From Bacteroidota bacterium (lineage in GTDB: Bacteria; Bacteroidota; Bacteroidia; Bacteroidales; Prolixibacteraceae), in NCBI GenBank assembly GCA_030632865.1, contig DAOVTY010000218.1, positions 1 through 5,526 of the forward strand: a DNA stretch of 5,526 bases. Reading direction: 5' to 3'. The translations under genes were made by a program, and so were the position numbers. Under the pieces are notes generated by a model. The model had not been told where the DNA came from. It worked only from the letters and a program-made list of their open reading frames with translations, and ran no database searches. This document shows, piece after piece, positions 1-5,526 of this stretch (the first letter of the stretch is position 1; the number at the start of each line of letters is the position of its first letter).

Positions 1-957
1 AACGGTTTAACTCCCGAGCAAATAAACAATTCGTATAAAATGCTGATTGCTGCGTTGCAATCGTTAGACGAAGATGTTGTTTTTGAACTAGCAAATGCAA
101 TTTTTTACGCTAACGGATTCGACGTAAAAACACCGTTTTTAAGTATTAATCAGGATTATTATGATGCCAGAGTTGAAAGTCTCGACTTTAGTTCTCCTTC
201 TTCTGTGAATCATATTAACGATTGGGTATCAGAAAAAACACACGATAAAATTGAGAAGATAATTGAAAGTTTAAGACCCGACGACAGAATGGTGCTTTTA
301 AATGCTATTTATTTCAATGGTATTTGGAGCGTGAAGTTTAACGAGAATGGAACAAAAATGCACAACTTTAATAATATTGATGGAACAAACCATGAAGTTC
401 CGATGATGAACAAAGAGGATAAACTGGATTACACAACAAACTCACTTTTCAGCGCGATAAAATTACCTTACGGAACCGGGCAATATAATATGATGGTTTT
501 ACTTCCGGGAAGTAATAAAAATTCAGCAGATATTATTGATGAGCTTTCGGCAGATAACTGGAATGAGTGGATGAAAAGTTTTGAAACTGAAGAACATGTG
601 GTTGTAAAAATGCCACGTTTTAAATTTGCATTCGAACATCAGTTAATAAGTGTACTAAAAAATATGGGTATGCAAAAAGCATTTATTTCATCTCAATCAG
701 ATTTTTCAAAAATATCTGATGATAAAAGTTTATTTATAAGCTCGGTTGTTCATAAATCGTTTATAGATGTAAATGAAAACGGTACCGAAGCGGCGGCTGT
801 TACTGCTGTAACTTTTGCAATTACAAGTGCAGGTCCCGACCAAATTCAGAAGATTTATTTTACTGTTGACAAACCTTTCGTTTTTGCGATTACCGAAAAA
901 GATACCGATGCTATTTTATTTTTGGGAGAAGTGCAAAACCCTGAATATGAGGAGTAG
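1..957 (+). CDS. Serpin (serine protease inhibitor family), 5'-truncated by window edge
   Basis: This is a 318-residue C-terminal part of a serpin, a suicide inhibitor that traps a protease after cleavage of its reactive centre loop. The frame is open from base 1, and the residues before the Met at base 40 (NGLTPEQINNSYK) still look like serpin, so that Met is internal. About 80-110 residues are missing, including any signal peptide. Visible family landmarks, numbered from base 1, are the NAIYFNGIWSVKF segment (101-113, with the conserved Asn and Trp of the shutter/breach), VPMM (133-136), VHK before the loop (250-252), the inhibitory hinge GTEAAAVTAV (261-270) and a perfect match to the PROSITE serpin signature, FTVDKPFVFAI (287-297). 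The small, Ala-rich hinge with Thr at P14 indicates an inhibitory rather than a non-inhibitory serpin. The target protease is unknown. Bacterial serpins are often exported, but the export signal here lies outside the window. The gene is followed after 86 bases by two lipoprotein genes on the same strand. The family call is very secure. Confidence 0.96.
   Translation, partial: NGLTPEQINNSYKMLIAALQSLDEDVVFELANAIFYANGFDVKTPFLSINQDYYDARVESLDFSSPSSVNHINDWVSEKTHDKIEKIIESLRPDDRMVLLNAIYFNGIWSVKFNENGTKMHNFNNIDGTNHEVPMMNKEDKLDYTTNSLFSAIKLPYGTGQYNMMVLLPGSNKNSADIIDELSADNWNEWMKSFETEEHVVVKMPRFKFAFEHQLISVLKNMGMQKAFISSQSDFSKISDDKSLFISSVVHKSFIDVNENGTEAAAVTAVTFAITSAGPDQIQKIYFTVDKPFVFAITEKDTDAILFLGEVQNPEYEE
781..858 (+). 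other. Serpin hinge and reactive centre loop
   Basis: This segment runs from the P15 Gly of the hinge (GTEAAAVTAV) to the start of the conserved serpin signature. Counting 15 residues from that Gly, as in alpha-1-antitrypsin, puts P1-P1' at Thr-Ser (fragment residues 275-276, within TFAITSAG). The distance from the P15 Gly to the conserved Pro of DKPF is 31 residues here against 25 in antitrypsin, so the loop is about six residues longer and the true P1 could lie further on. There is no Arg and only one Lys, near the end (QIQK). If the antitrypsin register holds, a small or beta-branched P1 fits elastase- or subtilisin-like targets better than trypsin-like ones; that is inference. Confidence 0.75.
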
Positions 958-1043
958 AGTTTAATAATATTTAAGGTTTTTTTAGTTTTTCGATAGAATA
1001 AATAAACAGTTTTTACCGTTCCTTTTTTGAAAACATTCAATCC

Positions 1044-1370
1044 ATGAAACAAACTCCATTTCAAATATTTCTATTATCAATAATACTATTTGTTTCGTTC
1101 TCCTGTTTAAAAGAATCATGTAATGAAGATTCAGCAATAAAAGAAGGAACCGGAACAGTTTGGTTGAGTGGTGGGCTTTATTTTTGTGCAGTTCAAATTT
1201 GGATGGAAAAGGGAGATACATTAATTCCTTTTGATAGAACAAATGAAATGAAAATACTCTCTAATGGATACGGTAAAGTTAAAGTTAAGTACAAAGAAAT
1301 AGTTCCTAAACAATCAGGTTGTTCAATAGGAATAGATTGTGAAATAATTGAAATTAAATTGATAGAATAA
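1044..1370 (+). CDS. Small predicted lipoprotein with a single NigD-like N-terminal domain
   Basis: This gene encodes a 108-residue protein. Its N-terminus is a lipoprotein-like signal peptide: Lys at position 2, a hydrophobic stretch at 6-19, and a Cys at 21 after VSFS as the likely lipidated residue. The lipobox is looser than the classical L-A-G-C form, as is common in Bacteroidota. The mature part (about 34-108) is beta-rich and aligns by eye with residues 28-97 of the next gene's product: a GTGTV-type strand, Cys48, a KVKVKYKEI strand, then SGC-x5-C (Cys93 and Cys99) followed by EI. Cys26 is extra. The pattern of an x-G-x-V-x-V-x-Y strand after a turn resembles the N-terminal OB-fold-like domain of NigD-like proteins, but no homology search could be run. 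The protein lacks the C-terminal domain found in its neighbour. It probably sits in an operon with the serpin and the next gene, and its function is unknown. The ATG at 1044 is the only start that keeps the signal peptide. The coding call is firm; the family call is tentative. Confidence 0.8.
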   Translation: MKQTPFQIFLLSIILFVSFSCLKESCNEDSAIKEGTGTVWLSGGLYFCAVQIWMEKGDTLIPFDRTNEMKILSNGYGKVKVKYKEIVPKQSGCSIGIDCEIIEIKLIE

Positions 1371-1409
1371 ATTAGTGTTTTGCAACGTTCATTTATAAAA
1401 CAAAAAGCC

Positions 1410-2075
1410 ATGAAACAATTATTTATAATACTACTGTTTTTTTCAATTGCATTTATTGGTTGCCAGCAAGAGGAGGAAATAACCTTGAACGAAACCGGAG
1501 TTGTAGTGGATTATTCAGGTACCGGAAACTGTGGGTTTGTTATTGAACTAGATAATGGAAATCATATTCAACCTCTCTATTATCCTGAAGAATTTACATT
1601 TACAAACGGGCAACGTGTTTTAGTTGAATATGTTGAATTATTAAATGTAATATCAGGCTGCGATCTCGGAACCGAGTGCGAAATAAAGTATGTAGAAGAG
1701 TTAAGTTGCGCGTCTTTTGTAGATTTATATGCTAATAATTACGATAGTCTGGCAAACGATCCAATATATATTCACGAAGCATTTATTGATGGGAATTGTT
1801 TACAAATTAAACTTTCGTACAGTGGTGGTTGTCAGGAACACACAATAGATTTGGCACAAATTCATCCTTGGTGTGGAACACCTCCACTTCCTCCACCAAC
1901 TTTCGAAATTCGCCATAATGCAAATAACGATTTATGCGAAGCATATTTTACAAAAGAATTTCGGTTTGACATTTCTTCTCTAATTGCGGCAGGAGAAATA
2001 GAATTTGTTTTAATGGCAAAATTGACAAATGGTGAGCTTTATAATAAAACATTTAAATTTATTGTTGAGGATTAG
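1410..2075 (+). CDS. Cys-rich lipoprotein, probable NigD-like two-domain protein
   Basis: This gene encodes a 221-residue predicted lipoprotein. The signal peptide MKQLFIILLFFSIAFIGC places the lipidated Cys at 18. The reading frame extends upstream to a TTG at 1380, but the ATG at 1410 puts the charged residue and hydrophobic core in normal register and shares the ATGAAACAA start context with the preceding gene, so it is preferred. The N-terminal domain (about 28-97) has Cys41, Cys84 and Cys90 and the strand NGQRVLVEYVEL, and matches the preceding lipoprotein. The C-terminal domain (about 100-221) contains DGNCLQIKLSYSGGC, a Pro-rich turn (158-163), FEIRHNANNDLCEA and FRFDISSL. The order OB-like domain, then a domain with an LRHNAN-D-like motif and an FDLSSL-like strand, resembles NigD-like proteins of Bacteroidales, a family named after a nigrescin bacteriocin locus in Prevotella whose function is not established. 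Nine cysteines, eight of them after the lipidated one, suggest disulfides outside the cytoplasm. It lies 39 bases after the preceding gene and is likely co-transcribed with it. The family assignment is from memory of motif patterns, not from a search. Confidence 0.82.
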   Translation: MKQLFIILLFFSIAFIGCQQEEEITLNETGVVVDYSGTGNCGFVIELDNGNHIQPLYYPEEFTFTNGQRVLVEYVELLNVISGCDLGTECEIKYVEELSCASFVDLYANNYDSLANDPIYIHEAFIDGNCLQIKLSYSGGCQEHTIDLAQIHPWCGTPPLPPPTFEIRHNANNDLCEAYFTKEFRFDISSLIAAGEIEFVLMAKLTNGELYNKTFKFIVED

Positions 2076-2120
2076 ATCGTTAGTTATAAAAAAATAGCTC
2101 CCTAAAAATTACTTTAATAG

Positions 2121-2149
2121 TTTATGCTCTTTAATTGTAAAGTCATAAA
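2121..2149. other. AT-rich imperfect hairpin downstream of the lipoprotein genes
   Basis: TTTATG (2121-2126) pairs with CATAAA (2144-2149), and CTTTA (2129-2133) pairs with TAAAG (2138-2142) around an ATTG loop, with a 2/1 internal bulge. It begins 46 bases after the stop of the second lipoprotein gene and could stabilise or end that transcript. On the plus strand it is followed by A's rather than T's, so it is not a canonical intrinsic terminator. The pairing is weak because it is nearly all A-T. Confidence 0.3.
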
Positions 2150-2164
2150 AAAAATACGCAAATG

Positions 2165-2230
2165 ACTCTGATTTAGCTGATAACCGCTGATAAGATTTAT
2201 GCAAATCAGTATAATCTGTATTGTCAGCGT
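2165..2230. repeat. Degenerate CTGAT-type short repeat block
   Basis: CTGAT occurs at 2168, 2177 and 2187, including two copies of GCTGATAA ten bases apart (2176-2183 and 2186-2193). These are followed by ATCAGT (2205), ATCTGT (2214) and GTCAGCG (2223). CTGATTT (2168-2174) is also an exact inverted repeat of AAATCAG (2203-2209), extendable by GC on each side with one bulged base. The look is that of intergenic sequences built from variants of 'ctgatttacgctgataa', which I recall from many bacterial genomes. It is non-coding, and its role here is unknown. Confidence 0.45.
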
Positions 2231-2267
2231 GCCATTATTTTCATATTAATAATCAAAATCTCAGCAT

Positions 2268-2319
2268 AAAAAAAAGGTGTTCCTTCATCAACCGATGAAA
2301 AAACACCCTCTTAATATTT
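2268..2319 (-). terminator. Intrinsic terminator of the FadL-like gene, potentially bidirectional
   Basis: GGTGTT (2276-2281) pairs with AACACC (2302-2307) and TTCATC (2284-2289) pairs with GATGAA (2294-2299), with a CC/AA internal mismatch and an AACC loop. On the minus strand the hairpin is followed by a run of eight T's (A's at 2268-2275), the classic layout for ending the FadL-like transcript, whose stop codon is about 30 bases upstream of it. On the plus strand the hairpin is followed by a T-rich tail (CTCTTAATATTTTTT), so it may also stop transcripts coming from the serpin and lipoprotein genes. Confidence 0.82.
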
Positions 2320-2334
2320 TTTATATTCTTTATT

Positions 2335-3993
2335 CTACCTGAAAATACTATACGATAAACCCACTGCAAAACTTATTGTTTCTTTGCTATAAGTTTCATT
2401 ATACGGAGTTTGCAAATCTGGATCTACAAATGTAACCTCCGAATCTTGATAAAAAACTGTTGAAATACCTGCATCTAAAGTAAGCTGCTCGGTAAGTTTC
2501 CACATAATACCTCCACCAATTGCAACCGATGAATTTGCCCAACTAAAATCACTCTGATAACTGTCGGCGATACCATAGTCGTTATAACTTCCACCTGCAC
2601 TAATAGAGAACTTTTTAGAAATATTAAATTGTCCACCAAGACCAACATCGTAGCTATTGCTTTCAATCTCGCGATGTGCACCACTTCTAATATTGTATCC
2701 CCAATCTACTCCTTTATCGAAACTCATATTAAACGAAAGTTGCATTTCAAACCAGTCATTATCGGTGTAACCAATTCCTAAACCAAACATTCCAGGAATA
2801 TCACTGCCCACTTCACCTCCATCAGGGAAAAGACCTAAATCATCAGAAGTAGTACTGTTTGTTAAAGTAAGATATGTTTTATGCTCATATCTCAAACCAA
2901 TATTTAGGTTTTCGTTAGGCGATATATTTAATCCTAAAATTGGTGTAAATCCAGCACCTGTTTGTTCAACATCTACTTCACTATCACCCATTTGGTCGCT
3001 TGTTGCTGCTAATGATGTTGCAACTCCTGCCAATTGTTGAGAAGTAGCATCATATTCAGCTCCTGCGGCATTATAAGTAGATTGAATAGTAGATACCGGC
3101 ATAATATCAATTTGATCTTGCGGTACTCCTAACATTGTTAAACCACCTTCTAATTGTGCTTTTTCCTCAGGAGTAATAAATTCCGCTCCTTCCAATTCAC
3201 TCAAATTATAAGCACCACCACCACCATCTATAACAGGCTGAACAGAAGATGCTCCACCATAATAAAGAGCTGAAGCACCAGCAGCCTGTTGCGAAATACC
3301 ATTAACCATTCCAGATGTTTCATCTAACCATGGAGCTGCAGGTTGATTTACCCCAGCAACCACTAATTCAATATCTTTAATAGTTCCAAAATATGTATTT
3401 GTAGCAGGCGTATATCGCACACCTCCATAAACCGAAAACACGTCATTAATCTGATATGTAGCTCCGAACTGAAGTCCCCAAAAAATTGAAGAACCGTCAA
3501 GCATTAGATCAACATCATACCCCGAAACCGCAAGAGATGGATCTATTAATCCTAGTCCACCTAACGCAGGAACAGCCTTTGAAATTGGAATTTCGAACGA
3601 TGGAATACCTCTCTCGAATAGAGCGGATCCACCCCCACCAATTGGTCCAAATCCGAATGAATAAGCCCACTTATCTTTTTTATAAACTGCGAAAGCAGAT
3701 GGAAAAATAGGGGCTTCTACGCTACCCTCGTAATGACCGTCGTTTAAAAGTGGAAACTGGCTGTCGATAATTTTTGTTTGATAGATGCTTTGGTTATTAA
3801 CGGAAAAATGCCATCCATTCTCCAGTTTAGTCAATCCTGCCGGATTATAATAAACCGCATCAATATCAAGCGAAGCATTTCGCGACATCATTCTTATAAA
3901 CTGCGCACTCTGATTTGTGTTGGTCAACAACCCAATAGAAAATGCCATGTTTGCAAGCAAAATTAAGGCAACAAGAAAAGTTAATTTTTTCAT
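2335..3993 (-). CDS. OmpP1/FadL/TodX-family outer membrane transport protein
   Basis: This is a 552-residue beta-barrel protein of the FadL family, whose members let hydrophobic molecules such as long-chain fatty acids or aromatics cross the outer membrane. The substrate here cannot be read from sequence. The start at 3993 (MKKLTFLVALILLANMAFS) gives a clean signal peptide with likely cleavage after Ala-Phe-Ser (about residue 19); the same frame runs on to 4140 but that extension would bury the signal. The mature N-terminus carries the hallmark TNTNQSAQFIRMMSRNAS (24-41) and DIDAVYYNPAGLTKL (43-57), including the NPAG motif. Gly- and aromatic-rich alternating strands follow to the C-terminus. 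Residues about 215-345 are an Ala/Gly/Gln-rich, barrel-unlike insert that makes the protein longer than E. coli FadL. The chain ends in Ile-Phe-Arg, so the usual terminal aromatic is one residue in. It has its own likely promoter and terminator. Confidence 0.93.
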   Translation of the reverse strand: MKKLTFLVALILLANMAFSIGLLTNTNQSAQFIRMMSRNASLDIDAVYYNPAGLTKLENGWHFSVNNQSIYQTKIIDSQFPLLNDGHYEGSVEAPIFPSAFAVYKKDKWAYSFGFGPIGGGGSALFERGIPSFEIPISKAVPALGGLGLIDPSLAVSGYDVDLMLDGSSIFWGLQFGATYQINDVFSVYGGVRYTPATNTYFGTIKDIELVVAGVNQPAAPWLDETSGMVNGISQQAAGASALYYGGASSVQPVIDGGGGAYNLSELEGAEFITPEEKAQLEGGLTMLGVPQDQIDIMPVSTIQSTYNAAGAEYDATSQQLAGVATSLAATSDQMGDSEVDVEQTGAGFTPILGLNISPNENLNIGLRYEHKTYLTLTNSTTSDDLGLFPDGGEVGSDIPGMFGLGIGYTDNDWFEMQLSFNMSFDKGVDWGYNIRSGAHREIESNSYDVGLGGQFNISKKFSISAGGSYNDYGIADSYQSDFSWANSSVAIGGGIMWKLTEQLTLDAGISTVFYQDSEVTFVDPDLQTPYNETYSKETISFAVGLSYSIFR

Positions 3994-4091
3994 TGATTTT
4001 TTTTTAAATAAGACATTCAACTTTATAATTACTTGAAATAATTTTTGATAATGTTTTATCGATTGTAGTAGTAAACTTTTATTAGGCAAAG

Positions 4092-4120
4092 CAAAAATAG
4101 AATTAATAATCATAAGACAA
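4092..4120 (-). promoter_or_regulatory. Bacteroidota-type promoter for the FadL-like gene
   Basis: Read on the minus strand, TTG (4120-4118) is followed after 18 bases by TATTTTTG (4099-4092). This fits the Bacteroidota -33/-7 consensus of TTG and TAnnTTTG with about 19 bases between them. Transcription would begin near 4085-4088 and give a leader of about 90-95 bases before the ATG at 3993. It also supports 3993 as the start, because the longer reading frame from 4140 would begin upstream of the promoter. Such motifs occur by chance in AT-rich DNA, so this is a candidate. Confidence 0.55.
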
Positions 4121-4181
4121 AACATTTTACTGATATTCAATATTTTATCAAACTTTAGAACAAATTGATTATTTATTCAAA

Positions 4182-4221
4182 ATAAAAATAAAAAACCCGA
4201 TCTGGTAATTAACAGATCGGG
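4182..4221 (-). terminator. Intrinsic terminator of lpdA
   Basis: CCCGATCTG (4196-4204) and CAGATCGGG (4213-4221) form a perfect 9-bp GC-rich stem with an eight-base loop (GTAATTAA). On the minus strand the stem is followed by six T's, then ATTTTTATTTT. It starts 45 bases after the lpdA stop codon and ends that transcript before the FadL-like gene, so the two minus-strand genes are probably separate units. Confidence 0.92.
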
Positions 4222-4266
4222 CTTGAGTTATATAAGCTAATATTTTAAAACAATTATTAAAAGTTA

Positions 4267-5526
4267 TTATATATGAATAACTTCGTCGTAAGCAGCAGCG
4301 GCAGCTTCCATAACTGCCTCGCTCATTGTTGGGTGCGGATGAATAGTTTTTAAAAGTTCGTGTCCGGTAATTTCCAATTTCTTGGCAACCACCATTTCAG
4401 CAATCATTTCTGTAACATTTCCTCCAATCATGTGTGCACCAAGCAGTTCTCCATATTTAGCATCAAAAATTAATTTTACAAAACCTTCTTTTTGTCCGAC
4501 CGCACTAGCTTTTCCACTTGCCGAATATGGGAATTTACCAACCTTAATTTCGTAACCTGACTCTTTTGCTTTTGCTTCCGTTAATCCAACCGATGATACT
4601 TCTGGGTTGGTATAAGTACAACCCGGAATGTTTCCATAATCAATTGGATCAGGATTTAAACCTGAAATTTTTTCAATACAAACAATTCCCTCAGCAGATG
4701 CAACGTGTGCCAAAGCGGGCCCGGCAACAATATCGCCAATTGCATAAACACCTTCAACATTAGTTTTATAAAACTCATCTACTTTTACATGTCCTTTTTC
4801 GGTTTCAACACCTTGCTCTTCTAAGCCAATTCCCTCGGTATTTGGAGTAATTCCAACTGCCGAAAGAACTACGTCTGCTTCAACAACTTCTTCGCCTTTT
4901 TTTGTTTTTATGGTTACAGAACATTTATCTCCCGATATGTCAACACTTTCAACCGAAGAATCTACCAACACTTTCATTTTCATTTTTTTGAATGATCGTG
5001 CTAATTGTTTTGCCACATCAACATCTTCATTGGGCACAATTGTTGGCATAAATTCTACCAGCGTAACTTTTGTACCAATAGACTGATAAAAATAGGCAAA
5101 TTCACTTCCAATTGCACCAGACCCAACAACTACCATACTTTCGGGTTGTTTGTCTAAAGTAAGTGCTTTACGATAGCCAATAATTTTATTACCGTCTTGC
5201 GGTAAATTCGGTAACTCGCGAGAACGCGCACCGGTTGCTAAAATAATATGTTTAGCAGTAAATGTTGTTTTTTCACCTGCTTGGTTGGTTACCTCAACAC
5301 CATTTTTACTGGCAAGTTTTCCCATTCCAAAAATAGTTTCAACCTTATTTTTTTTGAACAGAAATTGGATTCCTTTACTCATTCCATTTGCAACTCCCCT
5401 ACTACGTTTTACAATCGCTTCGAAATCTGGTTTTATATCGCCAGTAATAGAAACTCCATATTCAGCAGCATGTTTTGTATATTCATAAACCTGAGCACTT
5501 TTCAGTAAAGATTTTGTAGGAATACA
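4267..5526 (-). CDS. lpdA: Dihydrolipoyl dehydrogenase (E3), 5'-truncated by window edge
   Basis: This 419-residue fragment is the flavoenzyme that reoxidises dihydrolipoyl groups with NAD+, as the E3 subunit of pyruvate, 2-oxoglutarate and branched-chain 2-oxo acid dehydrogenase complexes and as L-protein of the glycine cleavage system. The first codon at 5526 is the second Cys of the redox disulfide, continuing as CIPTKSLLKS. The FAD-binding Rossmann motif and the first Cys, about 45 residues, lie outside the window. The frame is open through the edge, so the internal ATG at 5382 is not the start. Motifs by fragment residue are ATGAR (97-101), the NAD-binding GSGAIGSEFA (135-144), the second FAD contact YAIGDI (261-266), and the C-terminal HPHPTMSE (396-403) with the catalytic His and its partner Glu. 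The CIPTK disulfide region plus the HPHPT-x-x-E end separates it from mercuric reductase and glutathione reductase, though lipoamide dehydrogenase paralogues are common and the cognate complex is not visible. It is followed by a strong terminator. Confidence 0.95.
   Translation of the reverse strand, partial: CIPTKSLLKSAQVYEYTKHAAEYGVSITGDIKPDFEAIVKRSRGVANGMSKGIQFLFKKNKVETIFGMGKLASKNGVEVTNQAGEKTTFTAKHIILATGARSRELPNLPQDGNKIIGYRKALTLDKQPESMVVVGSGAIGSEFAYFYQSIGTKVTLVEFMPTIVPNEDVDVAKQLARSFKKMKMKVLVDSSVESVDISGDKCSVTIKTKKGEEVVEADVVLSAVGITPNTEGIGLEEQGVETEKGHVKVDEFYKTNVEGVYAIGDIVAGPALAHVASAEGIVCIEKISGLNPDPIDYGNIPGCTYTNPEVSSVGLTEAKAKESGYEIKVGKFPYSASGKASAVGQKEGFVKLIFDAKYGELLGAHMIGGNVTEMIAEMVVAKKLEITGHELLKTIHPHPTMSEAVMEAAAAAYDEVIHI

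Noticed and set aside
40..957. Serpin start at the ATG at base 40
   Set aside because: The 13 codons before it are open and encode serpin-like sequence, and a start there would remove about a quarter of the conserved fold. The gene simply runs off the window edge.
958..1043. Promoter or terminator between the serpin and the first lipoprotein
   Set aside because: There are T-rich runs but no TAnnTTTG with a spaced TTG, and no stable hairpin, so nothing could be called.
1380..1409. TTG start for the second lipoprotein
   Set aside because: It would add ten polar or basic residues ahead of a complete lipoprotein signal that already begins with Met-Lys at 1410.
1371..1409. Remnant of a lost C-terminal domain after the first lipoprotein
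   Set aside because: The gap is only 39 bases and shows no similarity to the C-terminal domain of the second lipoprotein.
855..1411. Minus-strand reading frames of 69, 86 and 72 codons across the serpin end and first lipoprotein
   Set aside because: They lie antisense to better supported genes, show no recognisable domain, and overlap one another as expected for shadows in AT-rich DNA.
3994..4140. N-terminal extension of the FadL-like protein to the ATG at 4140
   Set aside because: The added 49 residues would place a signal peptide in the middle of the protein, they overlap the likely promoter, and they show no family similarity.
4267..5382. ATG at 5382 as the lpdA start
   Set aside because: The frame continues to the edge and encodes the CIPTK active-site region, so the real start is outside the window.
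3486..5508. Plus-strand frames of 62-86 codons inside the FadL-like and lpdA genes
   Set aside because: They are antisense to strongly conserved genes, with compositions typical of reverse-frame shadows.

Overview
The window looks like chromosomal DNA from a member of the Bacteroidota. The evidence is low GC by eye, A-rich leaders with no clear Shine-Dalgarno sequence, a TTG-N18-TAnnTTTG type promoter, an OmpP1/FadL protein with the N-terminus typical of Bacteroidota, and lipoproteins resembling the NigD-like family. A Bacteroidales/Marinilabiliales-type environmental bacterium is my guess; genus cannot be read from this sequence.

Left part (1-2075, plus strand): the 3' three quarters of an inhibitory-type serpin gene, then two small lipoprotein genes. 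The three genes run in one direction with gaps of 86 and 39 bases and no visible terminator between them, so they may be co-transcribed. The two lipoproteins share an N-terminal domain with three cysteines at nearly the same spacing, which points to an old tandem duplication. The second also has a C-terminal domain, and together the two domains resemble the NigD-like architecture (inferred by eye).

Middle (2076-2334): a gene-free convergent region. It holds an AT-rich hairpin, a degenerate CTGAT-type repeat block and a strong hairpin terminator usable from both sides.

Right part (2335-5526, minus strand): an OmpP1/FadL/TodX-family outer membrane channel gene with its own likely promoter, and upstream of it the 3' nine tenths of a dihydrolipoyl dehydrogenase gene (lpdA). 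A perfect 9-bp stem terminator separates these two, so they are probably independent units. The lpdA fragment begins exactly at the second cysteine of the redox-active disulfide.

Functional picture: lpdA is central metabolism (E3 of the 2-oxo acid dehydrogenase complexes and possibly the glycine cleavage system). The FadL-like protein is a predicted outer membrane channel for hydrophobic compounds. The serpin plus lipoprotein cluster is predicted to be exported and is the least ordinary part of the window. I saw no tRNA, rRNA, CRISPR array, insertion sequence or phage gene, and no clear evidence of a wholly new system.
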